A stretch of 64,000 nt of DNA from positions 29,368-93,367 of the forward strand of contig NZ_JAFBCX010000025.1 in assembly GCF_016907955.1 (NCBI RefSeq), read 5' to 3'. This DNA comes from Lentzea nigeriaca. Lineage in GTDB: Bacteria > Actinomycetota > Actinomycetes > Mycobacteriales > Pseudonocardiaceae. Below are positions 43,276 to 51,803 of this stretch, piece by piece. The first letter of the stretch is position 1; the number at the start of each line of letters is the position of its first letter. A model generated the notes under the pieces. That model worked only from the letters and a program-made list of their open reading frames with translations. It did no database searches and was not told the DNA's origin. The position numbers and the translations under genes were made by a program.

Positions 43276-43289
43276 GGGACGAAGGTCCT
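43276..43289. promoter_or_regulatory. DosR/DevR-like box (GGGACGAAGGTCCT)
   Basis: One mismatch to GGGACNNNNGTCCC; identical 14-mer to that at 8817. It sits between the USP/ABC operon (start 43217) and the divergent nuclease gene (start 43371), 59 and 82 bp from them. Confidence 0.68.
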
Positions 43290-43370
43290 CGCACCAGCGG
43301 GTCTCGTGCCGCTGTGTGAGCGGGCCGGTCAAGAAGCACGGTGTTGTCCTCGGCACGAGGAGGCACGACG

Positions 43371-44744
43371 ATGAGCACGCTGACGTTCCTCGGTGGGACC
43401 GGCACGGTCACCGGAAGCAAGTTCCTGTTCGACACCGGTGGTTCGCAGGTGCTGGTGGACTGCGGGTTGTTCCAGGGCCTGGCGCCGTTGCGGCGGCGCA
43501 ACTGGCAGCGGCCACCGCTCGAGGAGGACCGGCTGGACGCCGTCGTGCTCACCCACGCCCACCTCGACCACTGCGGCTACCTGCCGGTGCTGGTGCGGCA
43601 CGGGTGGCGCGGCCCGGTGTTCACGACCGAGGGCACCGCCCATCTGGCGGCGATCGTGCTGGCCGACAGCGCGCACTTGATGATGGAGGAAGCACGGCAG
43701 GCCAACGAGTCGGGCTGGTCCAAGCACAAGCCGGCCTTGCCGTTGTACGACGCGGACGATGCGGAGCGGGCCACGAAACTGTTCCGGCTGATCGACTTCG
43801 AGGCGGCGCGCTCGATCGCCGACGGCGTCGACCTGGAATTCGGCCGCGCCGGCCACATCCTCGGCTCGGCCTGGGCACACCTGACGCTGGGCGACCGGAG
43901 CGTGGTCGTGAGCGGCGATCTGGGCCGGCCCGCACACCGGGTCCTGTTGCCACCGCAGCCGAGGCCGGCTTGCGATGCGTTGCTGATCGAGTCGACCTAC
44001 GGCGACCGGCCGCACGACGACGCCGCGGCGACGGAGCTGTTCGCGGACACCATCCGCCGGACGGCCGCACGCGGCGGCAGCGTGCTGATTCCCGCGTTCG
44101 CGGTGGACCGGACCGAGGTCATCCTGATCGAGCTCGCCAAACTCGTGCGCGCGGGGAGGATTCCGGATCTGCCGGTGTTCGTGGACAGCCCGATGGCACT
44201 GGCGTCATTGCGGGTCTACCGGCAGGCGATCGCGAAGAGCTGGCCGGAGATCCGGCCCGAGCTCATGAACGGCGAGGACGCCTTCGACCCCGGCCAGTTG
44301 GCCGAACTGCACACGTCGGCTCAGTCGATGCAGGCCAACGACCCAAAGAAGCCGTCGATCATCATCTCCGCGTCCGGCATGGCCACCGGCGGCCGGGTGC
44401 TGCACCACCTGAAACACATGCTGCCCAACAACAGGCACACCGTTCTCATCGTCGGCTACGCGGCGGTGGGTACGCGAGCCCGCTCGCTCGTCGACGGCGC
44501 CCGTGAGATCAAGATCCACGGCCGGTACGTGCCGGTGAGGGCCGAGGTCCAGGTGCTCGACGCGTTCAGCGCACATGCCGACGCCGACGAGCTGCTCGGG
44601 TGGGCGACCAGCGGACCCGCGCCTGCCGTCTCGTACGTGGTGCACGGAGAACCAGAGAGCGCGGCGACCTTGGCGGACCGCCTGGCGGCCGAACACGGGT
44701 GGACTGCCGTGGTGCCGAGAGACGGTGAGCGGGTGCTCGTGTGA
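43371..44744 (+). CDS. Metallo-beta-lactamase fold, beta-CASP RNA nuclease
   Basis: A 457-residue beta-CASP protein. The zinc motif HAHLDHCG is near 62-69, the second ligand block is GSAWAHL, then the beta-CASP region with ESTYGDRPH (near 208) and IIISASGMATGGRVLHHL (near 330), and a final HADADELLGW motif. Such enzymes (archaeal CPSF-like, Rv2752c/RNase J relatives, TTHA0252) process or degrade RNA. AGGAGG lies 7 bases before the ATG at 43371. M. tuberculosis has comparable MBL-fold genes near its dormancy genes. A DosR-like box lies 82 bp upstream, so it may act in mRNA turnover on entry to dormancy (inference). Confidence 0.85.
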   Translation: MSTLTFLGGTGTVTGSKFLFDTGGSQVLVDCGLFQGLAPLRRRNWQRPPLEEDRLDAVVLTHAHLDHCGYLPVLVRHGWRGPVFTTEGTAHLAAIVLADSAHLMMEEARQANESGWSKHKPALPLYDADDAERATKLFRLIDFEAARSIADGVDLEFGRAGHILGSAWAHLTLGDRSVVVSGDLGRPAHRVLLPPQPRPACDALLIESTYGDRPHDDAAATELFADTIRRTAARGGSVLIPAFAVDRTEVILIELAKLVRAGRIPDLPVFVDSPMALASLRVYRQAIAKSWPEIRPELMNGEDAFDPGQLAELHTSAQSMQANDPKKPSIIISASGMATGGRVLHHLKHMLPNNRHTVLIVGYAAVGTRARSLVDGAREIKIHGRYVPVRAEVQVLDAFSAHADADELLGWATSGPAPAVSYVVHGEPESAATLADRLAAEHGWTAVVPRDGERVLV

Positions 44745-44751
44745 CCCGTCC

Positions 44752-45756
44752 TCAGTTCGTCGAGGTCGTCGGCTCCAACAGCAGTTCGGCAACCGGTCGC
44801 CGCGGTGTCGCGGGGACCGGGGTGCTGAACCCGACGCGCAGCACGGTCTGAGGGAGGAGCATGCCGCCCAGCGCACGGCGCAGTTCCTCCCGCACGGCCC
44901 AGACCTCGACCGGCTGGGACATGAACGACGCGGACAACCCGAGCGTGGTCGCGGTGAGCAGCACGCGTTGCATGGCCTGGCCCGCCTGGAGCTCGCCGAG
45001 CGGGCCGTCGTAGTGCGAGCACACTACCGCCACCAGGGGGTTGGACTCGTAGTCCTTTCCGGACAGGCGTTGGTGCTGCTGCCCGGGGTGGAAGTCGCGG
45101 AACGCCCACTCGTCCTGCGCTTCGGGCCGGACACCGGCGGACGCGCGTGGTACGCCGTCGGTCGCGCCGGGCCGATGCCCGGTGAACGCTTCGAGCTCGG
45201 CCTGCACCCCGTCGTTCTCCTGCTGGATCTGGTGCGCCCGGCGCACCAGCCCCTTCATCGTGGCGACTTCCTCGCGGGTTCCGACGATGTGCAGCCACGA
45301 CCGCTCCAGCTCCGCCGCCCGCACCAAGGCATGCCGGTGCCGGGCGTCCACACCGGACTCGAAGAACGGCCGACGGTTGGTGCGACGGGTCGGCACGGCC
45401 TTGAGCAGGGCCAGCATCTCGTCGTCGGGCTTGAGCCCGCCACCTCGGCGGACGGTGGCCAGTGCGCCGGGTGCCTCCTGGCCGGGCAGGATCGTGACCA
45501 AGGGGCGCACTCCAAAACCTTGCAGCGCGACGCGCAGGTTGAACAGAGCGGCACCGCAGGACAGCCGCAACTCGCGGTCCTCCGGGTCGGTGGCCGGGAG
45601 CCTGCGGTCGAGGTCGGCGTGCAGTTCAATACGGTCGGGCAGCACCCGGAAGCGCCACGGCTGGGTGTTGTGCACGGACGGTGCGAGCGACGCCGACCTC
45701 AGCACCGCCTCCACCTGGTCCGGTGCCAGTCCCAACGCCCCGATCATCTCCGCCAT
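44752..45756 (-). CDS. Acg-type nitroreductase-like flavoprotein
   Basis: A 334-residue Acg-family protein (two fused nitroreductase halves). 'SLAPSVHNTQPWRF' (about 23-36) is the family flavin-side signature, 'LRLSCGAALFNLRVAL' (near 68) and 'PVEVWAVREELRRALG' (near 276) follow. Acg (Rv2032) of M. tuberculosis binds FMN without evident enzyme activity and may sequester it; it is a DosR-regulon protein. The ATG at 45756 is chosen; a GTG lies three codons upstream. The gene is divergent from devS. I see no full DosR box, only a GGGAC half-site near 45852. Confidence 0.85.
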   Translation of the reverse strand: MAEMIGALGLAPDQVEAVLRSASLAPSVHNTQPWRFRVLPDRIELHADLDRRLPATDPEDRELRLSCGAALFNLRVALQGFGVRPLVTILPGQEAPGALATVRRGGGLKPDDEMLALLKAVPTRRTNRRPFFESGVDARHRHALVRAAELERSWLHIVGTREEVATMKGLVRRAHQIQQENDGVQAELEAFTGHRPGATDGVPRASAGVRPEAQDEWAFRDFHPGQQHQRLSGKDYESNPLVAVVCSHYDGPLGELQAGQAMQRVLLTATTLGLSASFMSQPVEVWAVREELRRALGGMLLPQTVLRVGFSTPVPATPRRPVAELLLEPTTSTN

Positions 45757-45895
45757 CCCCGTCACCCCGTTGTATTGCCTGCTGAATCTGGTTCGCGCAA
45801 CTCTCACCTTCTCGCCGGGTAGACCCCACTGCCGAAAGTCCTCACCTGGCAGGGACTGCTTGGCGCCACAACGACCACGTGTCAGGCTTTGATCC

Positions 45896-47575
45896 ATGAC
45901 GGGTTCAGCAGAAAGCCAGTCGCGCAGCCTGCTGGGCGGACTGAGGCTCGACGATCTGCTCGACGAGATGCGCGAGCGTCTGGCCGAGATCGGGTCGACG
46001 CGGGACAAGATGCAGGGCCTGCTCGACGCCGTGCTCGCGGTCGGATCCGGCCTGGAGCTGGACTCGACCCTGCAACGCATCGTCCAGGCCGCTGTCGGAC
46101 TCGTCGGGGCTCGGTACGGTGCGCTGGGCGTGCTCGGCCAGCACCACAACCTCTCCCAGTTCGTCTATGTCGGGATCGATCCCGAGACCCGCTCGAAGAT
46201 GGGCCACCTGCCAGAGGGCAAGGGCCTGCTCGGCCTGTTGATCAAAGACCCGCGGGCGATCCGGTTGCACGACCTCAGCGAGCACGCCGCCTCGGTGGGC
46301 TTCCCGGCCAACCACCCGCCCATGCACAGCTTCCTCGGCGTTCCCGTACGGGTGCGCAACGAGATCTTCGGCAACCTCTACATGACGGAGAAGACGGACG
46401 GCGCTGATTTCACCCCGGACGACGAGGTTGTGCTGGAGGCGCTCGCGGCTGCCGCCGGCGTGGCGGTGGAGAACGCCCGGCTCTTCGAACGGTCGCGGTT
46501 GCGGGAGCGGTGGCTGGAGTCCACCGCCGAGATCAATTCGCAGTTGCTGGGCGGAGCCTCGGGGGAGGACGCGCTCCAGCTCATCGTTCACCGGTGCATG
46601 GAACTGGCGGCCGCGAACAGCGTGGCCGTGTTCCTCGCCGCGGGACCGGACCAACGTTTGCACGCCGTTGCCCAAGCTGGTGCGTCGCTGGTGGACGGCA
46701 CGATCGACTCATCAGCGACGGTTCTAGCCGAGGTGCTGGAGTCGGGGGCCCCGATGCTGGTCGAAGACCTGGAGGGGCTGTTCGGTTCGGACGAGACCGA
46801 GTTGGGCGCGTGCGTCATCGTGCCCCTGCGCGTGGGTACCGCGGTGTCCGGCCTGCTGGTGACGGTTCGGGAGAAGGGTGCGGTGCCGTTCGGGGCGGAT
46901 CTCATGCCGTTGCTCGCCTCACTCGCCGACCAGGCGGTGGTCGCGCTGGAGTTCGCGGAGAACCAGAAGGCGCGGCGTCTGGTGGACGTGCTGGAGGACC
47001 GCGACCGGATCGCCAGGGATCTGCACGACCACGTGATCCAGCGGCTGTTCGCCACCGGGATGAGCCTGCAGGGCGCGCTGACCTGGGTGAACCACCCCGA
47101 GGCCAAGCGCAGGGTGCAGAAGGCGGTCAACCAGCTCGACCAGACCGTGCTCGAGATCCGCACGTCGATCTTCGACCTGCAGTCGGCAGACGACGACACC
47201 GGGTTGCGGCGCCGGCTGCTCGACATCGTCGCCGAGCTGACCGAGGGCGCCGAGCTGACACCGGCGGTGCGGATGAGCGGCACGATCGACAACCTGGTGC
47301 CCGACCACCTCGGCGAGCACGCCGAGGCCGTGGTGCGCGAACTGGTCAGCAACGCCGTGCGGCACGCGAGGGCGACCGAGCTAACCCTCACCGTCGAGGC
47401 GGGGGACATGCTGATCATCAGCATGGTGGACAACGGCGTCGGCATGCCGCCACAGGTGGCCCGCAGCGGCCTGCGCAACCTGGAGCAGCGTGCGTCCGGC
47501 TATGGCGGATCGTCTGCAGTGGCGGACGAACCCGGCGGCGGCACGCGGGTCACCTGGCAGGTACCGCTCGACTGA
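45896..47575 (+). CDS. devS: DevS/DosS-like oxygen/redox sensor histidine kinase
   Basis: A 559-residue soluble kinase: GAF-A (about 45-195), GAF-B (about 215-360), HisKA_3 dimerisation helix with phosphoacceptor H377 in DLHDHVIQRLF, and an HATPase_c domain with VVRELVSNAVRHA (N-box) and DNGVGMPP/SGLRNLEQRA. GAF-A retains FPANHPPMHSFLGVPVR; in M. tuberculosis DosS a histidine in this region (H149) ligates heme, so H140 is a good heme candidate and H144 a second (inference). It would autophosphorylate when O2 falls or NO/CO binds, then phosphorylate the DevR-like regulator at 47576. Unlike in M. tuberculosis, sensor and regulator converge. Confidence 0.9.
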   Translation: MTGSAESQSRSLLGGLRLDDLLDEMRERLAEIGSTRDKMQGLLDAVLAVGSGLELDSTLQRIVQAAVGLVGARYGALGVLGQHHNLSQFVYVGIDPETRSKMGHLPEGKGLLGLLIKDPRAIRLHDLSEHAASVGFPANHPPMHSFLGVPVRVRNEIFGNLYMTEKTDGADFTPDDEVVLEALAAAAGVAVENARLFERSRLRERWLESTAEINSQLLGGASGEDALQLIVHRCMELAAANSVAVFLAAGPDQRLHAVAQAGASLVDGTIDSSATVLAEVLESGAPMLVEDLEGLFGSDETELGACVIVPLRVGTAVSGLLVTVREKGAVPFGADLMPLLASLADQAVVALEFAENQKARRLVDVLEDRDRIARDLHDHVIQRLFATGMSLQGALTWVNHPEAKRRVQKAVNQLDQTVLEIRTSIFDLQSADDDTGLRRRLLDIVAELTEGAELTPAVRMSGTIDNLVPDHLGEHAEAVVRELVSNAVRHARATELTLTVEAGDMLIISMVDNGVGMPPQVARSGLRNLEQRASGYGGSSAVADEPGGGTRVTWQVPLD

Positions 47576-48235
47576 CTAGCCCTCCTCGAGAGGTGCGGGC
47601 TTGACGAGCTTCGACGCGAGCACGGCGGCCTGGGTGCGGCGTTCCAGGCCGAGCTTGGCGAGCAGGTGCGAGACGTAGTTCTTGATCGTCTTCTCGGCGA
47701 GGAACATCTTGTCCGCGATCTGCTTGTTCGTGAGTCCCTCGCCGATCAGGTCGAGCACCGTGCGCTCCTGCTCGGTGAGCATGCGCACCGGGTCACCGTT
47801 CTCGCGTTCGCGGCGGATCCGCTTCAGCAGCGCCGACGTCGACCTGGCGTCCAGCAGCGACTGTCCGGCGGCGACGGTCTTCACCGCGTTGGTGAGGTCG
47901 GAGCCGACGATCCTCTTGAGCACGAACCCGGACGCACCCGCCATGATCGCGTCGAACAACGCCTCGTCGTCGGTGAACGACGTGAGCATCAGGCATTTCA
48001 GGTCGGGCAGCCGCGACATCAGTTCCCGGCACAGCTCGATGCCGTTGCCGTCGGGCAGCCGCACGTCGAGCACGGCGACGTCCGGTGCCACCGCGGGCAC
48101 CCTGGTGAGCGCTTCGGTGACCGAGGAGGCCTCGCCGACGACCTCGAGGTCGTCCGAGGCGCTGAGCAGTTCCCTGATCCCGACGCGGACCACCTCGTGG
48201 TCGTCCACCAGGAACACTCGCGCAACCACCGTCAT
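47576..48235 (-). CDS. devR: DevR/DosR-like response regulator
   Basis: A 219-residue NarL-type regulator. The receiver domain has D57 in DVRLPDG as phosphoacceptor, with T85 and K107 in the switch positions. The C-terminal LuxR helix-turn-helix reads LTNKQIADKMFLAEKTIKNY followed by VSHLLAKLGLERRTQAA, which matches the mycobacterial DosR recognition region as I recall it, including the Lys/Asn contacts in KTIKNY. That explains the GGGACNNNNGTCCC boxes in this window. The ATG at 48235 follows a GAGAGGTG ribosome-binding site; a box of its own (48295) lies 60 bp upstream, implying autoregulation. It ends back to back with devS. Confidence 0.93.
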   Translation of the reverse strand: MTVVARVFLVDDHEVVRVGIRELLSASDDLEVVGEASSVTEALTRVPAVAPDVAVLDVRLPDGNGIELCRELMSRLPDLKCLMLTSFTDDEALFDAIMAGASGFVLKRIVGSDLTNAVKTVAAGQSLLDARSTSALLKRIRRERENGDPVRMLTEQERTVLDLIGEGLTNKQIADKMFLAEKTIKNYVSHLLAKLGLERRTQAAVLASKLVKPAPLEEG

Positions 48236-48294
48236 CACCTCTCGCTCAACGACATCGAGTTGAACGATCCTCCACATGGACGAGCCGACACAGG

Positions 48295-48308
48295 GACCAA
48301 AGACTCTG
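48295..48308. promoter_or_regulatory. DosR/DevR-like box upstream of devR (GGGACCAAAGACTC)
   Basis: Two mismatches to GGGACNNNNGTCCC. It lies 60 bp upstream of devR, just past the end of the SHOCT gene, and supports autoregulation. Confidence 0.5.
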
Positions 48309-48309
48309 A

Positions 48310-48537
48310 TCAACGTGAGCGCAAGGTCTTGCGAACCCGGTCGAACTCGTCGGTGTCGATGTCGCCCCTGGCCAGCCGCTCCTCGAGGATGCGCAGCGCC
48401 GCACCGCCGCCCTGGTCGCCCGTGCGGCGGAGCAGGGCCACCCCGAGCGCGATCAGGCCACCGAAGAACACCAGCATGAACAGCGTCATCATCACGAAGC
48501 CGCCCCAGCCCATCGGGCTGTCGTAGTACCAGTGCAT
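48310..48537 (-). CDS. SHOCT-domain small membrane protein
   Basis: A 75-residue protein with one transmembrane helix (about 14-37, rich in Phe/Met/Leu) and a C-terminal SHOCT motif (ALRILEERLARGDIDTDEFDRVRKTL), a short helical oligomerisation module. It ends 2 bases before the devR box, upstream of devR on the same strand, and may share the transcript with it and with the DUF1876 gene. Function unknown. Confidence 0.78.
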   Translation of the reverse strand: MHWYYDSPMGWGGFVMMTLFMLVFFGGLIALGVALLRRTGDQGGGAALRILEERLARGDIDTDEFDRVRKTLRSR

Positions 48538-48547
48538 CTTGCTCTCC

Positions 48548-48817
48548 TCACTTGGCCGGCTGTGCCGATGCGTGCGTGACGGCCTCGATGTCGCCGGCGG
48601 CCGCGTCGAGCAGCTGGTGCGCGAGGTCGGCGAGCGCACGCGACACCGCGAGCTCGTCACCGATCTCCGGGACGTCACGGTCCGCGGGGTTGAGCCGGGC
48701 CAGCCCGAACCCGACCAGGTGGGTCTTGTCCGCGGTGTGCAGGCGCGCCTCCGCCCTGGTCTGCGACTCGTGCTCGTCGAGGTAGATCTCGACCGACCAC
48801 TTCTTCGCGGTGCTCAT
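48548..48817 (-). CDS. DUF1876 (Rv1738/Rv2632c-like) dormancy protein
   Basis: An 89-residue protein with the two-strand/helix pattern of DUF1876: WSVEIYLDEHESQTRAEARL, VGFGLARLNPADRDVPEIGD and a helix ALADLAHQLLDAA. The M. tuberculosis homologues Rv1738 and Rv2632c (about 94 residues) are DosR-regulated; Rv1738 has a fold like ribosome hibernation factors. It may therefore complement the HPF-like protein at 28297. AGGAGGTTCC precedes the ATG at 48817. A DosR-like box lies 54 bp upstream. Confidence 0.85.
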   Translation of the reverse strand: MSTAKKWSVEIYLDEHESQTRAEARLHTADKTHLVGFGLARLNPADRDVPEIGDELAVSRALADLAHQLLDAAAGDIEAVTHASAQPAK

Positions 48818-48870
48818 GGAACCTCCTCTTCCGGGGTTCCAGCGTGGAACGTCAGTGCTGCCCGCTCGCA

Positions 48871-48884
48871 GAGTCCAACGTCCC
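48871..48884. promoter_or_regulatory. DosR/DevR-like box (GAGTCCAACGTCCC)
   Basis: Two mismatches to GGGACNNNNGTCCC. It lies between the DUF1876 gene (start 48817, 54 bp) and the nitroreductase-like gene (start 48944, 60 bp), which diverge. Confidence 0.55.
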
Positions 48885-48943
48885 GCGCCGGGCGAGACCC
48901 TCCGCCCTGTCCGGCGGGCCGGAGCGGGCCGGATCGTCGAAGC

Positions 48944-49624
48944 ATGCGCTGGAGTGCCGCCGAAGCGGCGGACATCGTGGAAGCAGCCAGGAGGGCGCCC
49001 GTCTACAGCGAGGGCAAACCCTGGGTGCTCGAACTGCACAACCGGTCGGTCTACCTCTACGAGGTCGCGCACAGGTCGTCGCACGACCCCCTCGGGATGG
49101 ACCGGCTGCTGACCTGCGGCGCGGCACTCGAACACATCGTGCTCGCCATCCGGGCCGCAGGCTGGCACGCGAAGGTCGTGTTCCCCGCCGACAACGCGAA
49201 CCCGGACCTGATCGCGATCGTGCGCGCCGACCGGCGGCTGCCGCCGGACCCGCGCGAGCTGGACCAGCACCGCGCGACGCTGCTTCCCGAGGGCACCGCC
49301 GATGGTGCGGCCCGCGACCTCGTGTCCGCCAACCACTGGGCGGGCACCGAGCTGCATCCGGTCGACGACGACACGCTGGTTGTGGTCACGGTCGGCGACA
49401 GGCGCACGGACCACGTGCGGGGCGGTGGCGCGTTGCAGGCCGCCGTGCTCGCGGCGCGCTCCGCGGGCTTCCGGGTCCGGCCCGTGATCCACCTGATGCA
49501 CCGGCAGGAGTGGCGGGCAGGTCTGATCGAACGCCACGAGCTGGCGGGTTTCCCGCAGGCGCTGCTGCTCGTGGGTGCCAACGACCGGAGAGGAGAAGCG
49601 CCATGCGTGCTCGCGACATCATGA
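48944..49624 (+). CDS. Short Acg/nitroreductase-like protein
   Basis: A 226-residue protein related to the Acg group but about 100 residues shorter. 'AADIVEAARRAPVYSEGKPWVLEL' (8-31) corresponds to the family start, with PVYSEGKPW replacing PSVHNTQPW, and LLTCGAALEHIVLAIRAAGW matches the next block. The C-terminal half lacks the second flavin-side segment. It may bind FMN or may have another role. Its end overlaps the CBS gene start by 22 bases. A DosR-like box lies 60 bp upstream. Confidence 0.72.
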   Translation: MRWSAAEAADIVEAARRAPVYSEGKPWVLELHNRSVYLYEVAHRSSHDPLGMDRLLTCGAALEHIVLAIRAAGWHAKVVFPADNANPDLIAIVRADRRLPPDPRELDQHRATLLPEGTADGAARDLVSANHWAGTELHPVDDDTLVVVTVGDRRTDHVRGGGALQAAVLAARSAGFRVRPVIHLMHRQEWRAGLIERHELAGFPQALLLVGANDRRGEAPCVLATS

Positions 49625-50175
49625 CCAGCCCCGCCATCACGGTGCGACCGGAGGTGCCGGTGCGCGGCGCGGCGGCGCTGCTCGTGTCGCACGGATTCAC
49701 CGCACTGCCGGTCGTCGACGACGACAAGCGGCTCATCGGCATCGTCACCGAGGCGGACCTGCTGCGCAACGGCTACGTCGACGAGACCCACGGCCAGACC
49801 GTGGGCGAGGTGATGACCTCTCCCACCGTCGCGATGGACGCCGGCGCACAGGGAGCCGTGATCGCCAGAGTCTTCGTGGACGACCGCATCCGCTGCGTGC
49901 CCATCGTCGACGGCTCGCACGTCGTCGGCGTCGTCACCCGCCGCGACCTCGTGCGTGTGCTCGCCCGCACGGACACGACCGTGTCGGCCGAAGCGCAACG
50001 GATGCTCGACCTCTACAGCGGCGGCAGTCGCAGGTGGACGGTCGTGGTGCAGGACGGCGAAGCCGTGGTCGGTGGGGAGGCCGCTGATGACGAGACCGAA
50101 CGTGTGCTCACCGCTCTCACGGGTGCCGTGCCCGGCGTGCTGCGCGTCCGCGTGCTGACGGGGGGAAAGCGATGA
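49603..50175 (+). CDS. CBS-pair protein with C-terminal BON-like domain, paralogue
   Basis: A 190-residue protein with the same layout as that at 11135: two CBS motifs (ARDIMTSPAITV..., then GEVMTSPTVAM...) and a BON-like end (WTVVVQDGEAVVGGEA to VPGVLRVRV). AGGAGAAGC lies just before the ATG at 49603. The coupled USP gene that follows is broken (50172-50937), whereas the copy at 10151 is intact. It should sense adenine nucleotides. Confidence 0.85.
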   Translation: MRARDIMTSPAITVRPEVPVRGAAALLVSHGFTALPVVDDDKRLIGIVTEADLLRNGYVDETHGQTVGEVMTSPTVAMDAGAQGAVIARVFVDDRIRCVPIVDGSHVVGVVTRRDLVRVLARTDTTVSAEAQRMLDLYSGGSRRWTVVVQDGEAVVGGEAADDETERVLTALTGAVPGVLRVRVLTGGKR

Positions 50176-50937
50176 AGGGACCTGACGCCCCGGTCGTGGT
50201 CGGGGTCTTCGGCTCGTCGTCGGCGCCGGCCGCGGTGAAGTGGGCCGCCGACGAGTGCGCTCGCCACCACGCACCGCTGCGGCGGGTGCACGGGTATTCC
50301 TGCCCGTCCGGGGATACCCGGAGATCATCCTGACCGGCACCGAGATCCAGAAGGCCATCGAGGACCAGGCGCACGGGTGGCTGACCGAGGCGGTTGCCGC
50401 TGCCCGTGCCGCCGCGCCGATGTCGAGGTGACAACCGAGGCCTTCAGCGACAACGGGACACATTTGCTGATCAAGGAGTCGCGCGACGCCCGGCTGGTGG
50501 TGCTGGGATCGCAGGGGCTCGGCAACGTGACCGGCCTGCTGGTCGGCTCGACCGCGCTCGCGCTTGCCGCACACGGGACGTGCCCGACGGTGGTCGTCCG
50601 TGGCACGTCGGTGCCCGATGGTCCGGTGGTGGTCGGTGTGGACGGCTCGCCGCCTCGATGCGTGGTTGCTCGTTGACCGCGCTCATGTGCCGGCAGGACT
50701 TCATGGTGGAGAGCGCCTGCAGCGCGTCGCGGTTCACTGTGGACTGGGATCAGGTCGAGGGGGAGGAACAGCGGCTACTGGCGCAACGGCTTCATGCGGT
50801 ACGGCGCGGAGGCGCAGCTCGTGGTGGTGGGCAGCCATGGGCACGGCGGGTTCGCCGGCATGCTGCTCGGGTCGACGAGCCAGGCGCTCGTTCACCACGC
50901 CCCGTGCCCGCTGGCGATCGTCCGCCCCGCCGAGTGA
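50172..50937 (+). pseudogene. Broken tandem universal stress protein
   Basis: Every part of the tandem USP at 10151 can be found here, but in different frames and with pieces missing. A start at 50172 (GTGA/ATGA overlap with CBS) gives APVVVGVFGSSS; frame shifts near 50300 and near 50415 are followed by the first ATP loop (GSQGLGNVTGLLVGST). After PVVVGVDGSP a deletion near 50655 removes about 15 residues, and a second near 50790 removes about 28 before the final MRYGAEAQL...GSHGHGGFAGMLLGST end. The protein cannot be made intact. Its ancestor duplicated the gene at 10151. Confidence 0.88.
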
Positions 50938-50994
50938 GAGGAACACCGAGGCGGCCTCCCCGCGGTGGGCGAGGTCGCCTCCGCAGGTCACGGG

Positions 50995-51441
50995 TCATTT
51001 CACGGCACGCGGTGGAATCACCACGACCGGGCATTCGGCGTGGTGCAGGCACTTGGCGGCGACTCCGCCCAGCACCGCCCCTGCGATCCGTCCGTGGCCG
51101 CGCGTGCCGATCACGAGCAGGTCGGCGTGCCTGGAGGCTTCGACGAGGTGGTCCGCCGCGTCGCCCACCTCGACGATCTCGGCGACATCTGGTGCGTCGG
51201 GCACCGCCGCGCGTGCCAGCCGCACGTTGGCGTGCAGTTCCGCCGCCGGATGGCGTTGCGGCCGCTCGCCATACGGGTGCAGCCCCATCGAGGTCGCCGG
51301 CACGAACACGGGTTCGTGGTAGTACGTCAGCACCGCCTCCACCCTGGCGCCACGGCGCGCCGACTCCTCCAGCGCCCACCGGAGCGCGGCAGTCGACTGC
51401 GGGGAACCGTCCACGCCGACCACGATCACTGGTGTCCTCAT
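50995..51441 (-). CDS. Universal stress protein
   Basis: A 148-residue USP with VIVVGVDGSP (5-14) and the ATP loop VIGTRGHGRIAGAVLGGVA; the last GS is GG, a conservative change. It ends in CLHHAECPVVVIPP. The start ATG at 51441 is 55 bp from a one-mismatch DosR-like box shared with the divergent DUF1918 gene. It is convergent with the USP pseudogene. Confidence 0.88.
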   Translation of the reverse strand: MRTPVIVVGVDGSPQSTAALRWALEESARRGARVEAVLTYYHEPVFVPATSMGLHPYGERPQRHPAAELHANVRLARAAVPDAPDVAEIVEVGDAADHLVEASRHADLLVIGTRGHGRIAGAVLGGVAAKCLHHAECPVVVIPPRAVK

Positions 51442-51495
51442 CGTCCGCTCCCATCGCCTGCAACGAGGGTGGCTGTCGCCGCACATCGGTCGGCA

Positions 51496-51509
51496 GGGAC
51501 CAACGTCAC
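51496..51509. promoter_or_regulatory. DosR/DevR-like box (GGGACCAACGTCAC)
   Basis: One mismatch to GGGACNNNNGTCCC, between the divergent USP (start 51441, 55 bp) and DUF1918 gene (start 51589, 80 bp). Confidence 0.65.
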
Positions 51510-51588
51510 GACACGGGCGAGCCCATCCGCCCTGCTGGCGCCCGCGGCCGAGGCGAACCCTCGAAGCAACTCGATCGGGAGGTGGGCC

Positions 51589-51798
51589 ATGCAGGCGGAA
51601 GCGGGCGACTGGCTGGTCGTTCAGGGGCCGGTGATCGACCACGGCGGCCGGCGCGGGCTGATCCTGGAGGTGCGGCACCCGGACGGGACGCCGCCGTATC
51701 TGGTCCGGTGGCTGGACTCCGGCCACGAGGCTCTGGTGTTCCCCGGACCGGACGCACACGTCGTGACGGCCGAGGCCGCCCGGCTGCACGTGGGCTGA
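51589..51798 (+). CDS. DUF1918 small protein
   Basis: A 69-residue beta-rich protein with the DUF1918 signature: GDWLVVQGPVIDHGGRRGLILEVRHPDGTPPYLVRW and GHEALVFPGPDAHVV. The family is widespread in actinobacteria and often lies in DosR-type clusters; function unknown. GGGAGG lies 4-9 bases before the ATG at 51589. The next gene starts six bases after its stop. Confidence 0.85.
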   Translation: MQAEAGDWLVVQGPVIDHGGRRGLILEVRHPDGTPPYLVRWLDSGHEALVFPGPDAHVVTAEAARLHVG

Positions 51799-51803
51799 CG
51801 TCC

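Noticed and set aside
45845..45860. A DosR box between Acg and devS
   Set aside because: Only the GGGAC half-site is present; the other half (TGGCG) does not fit.
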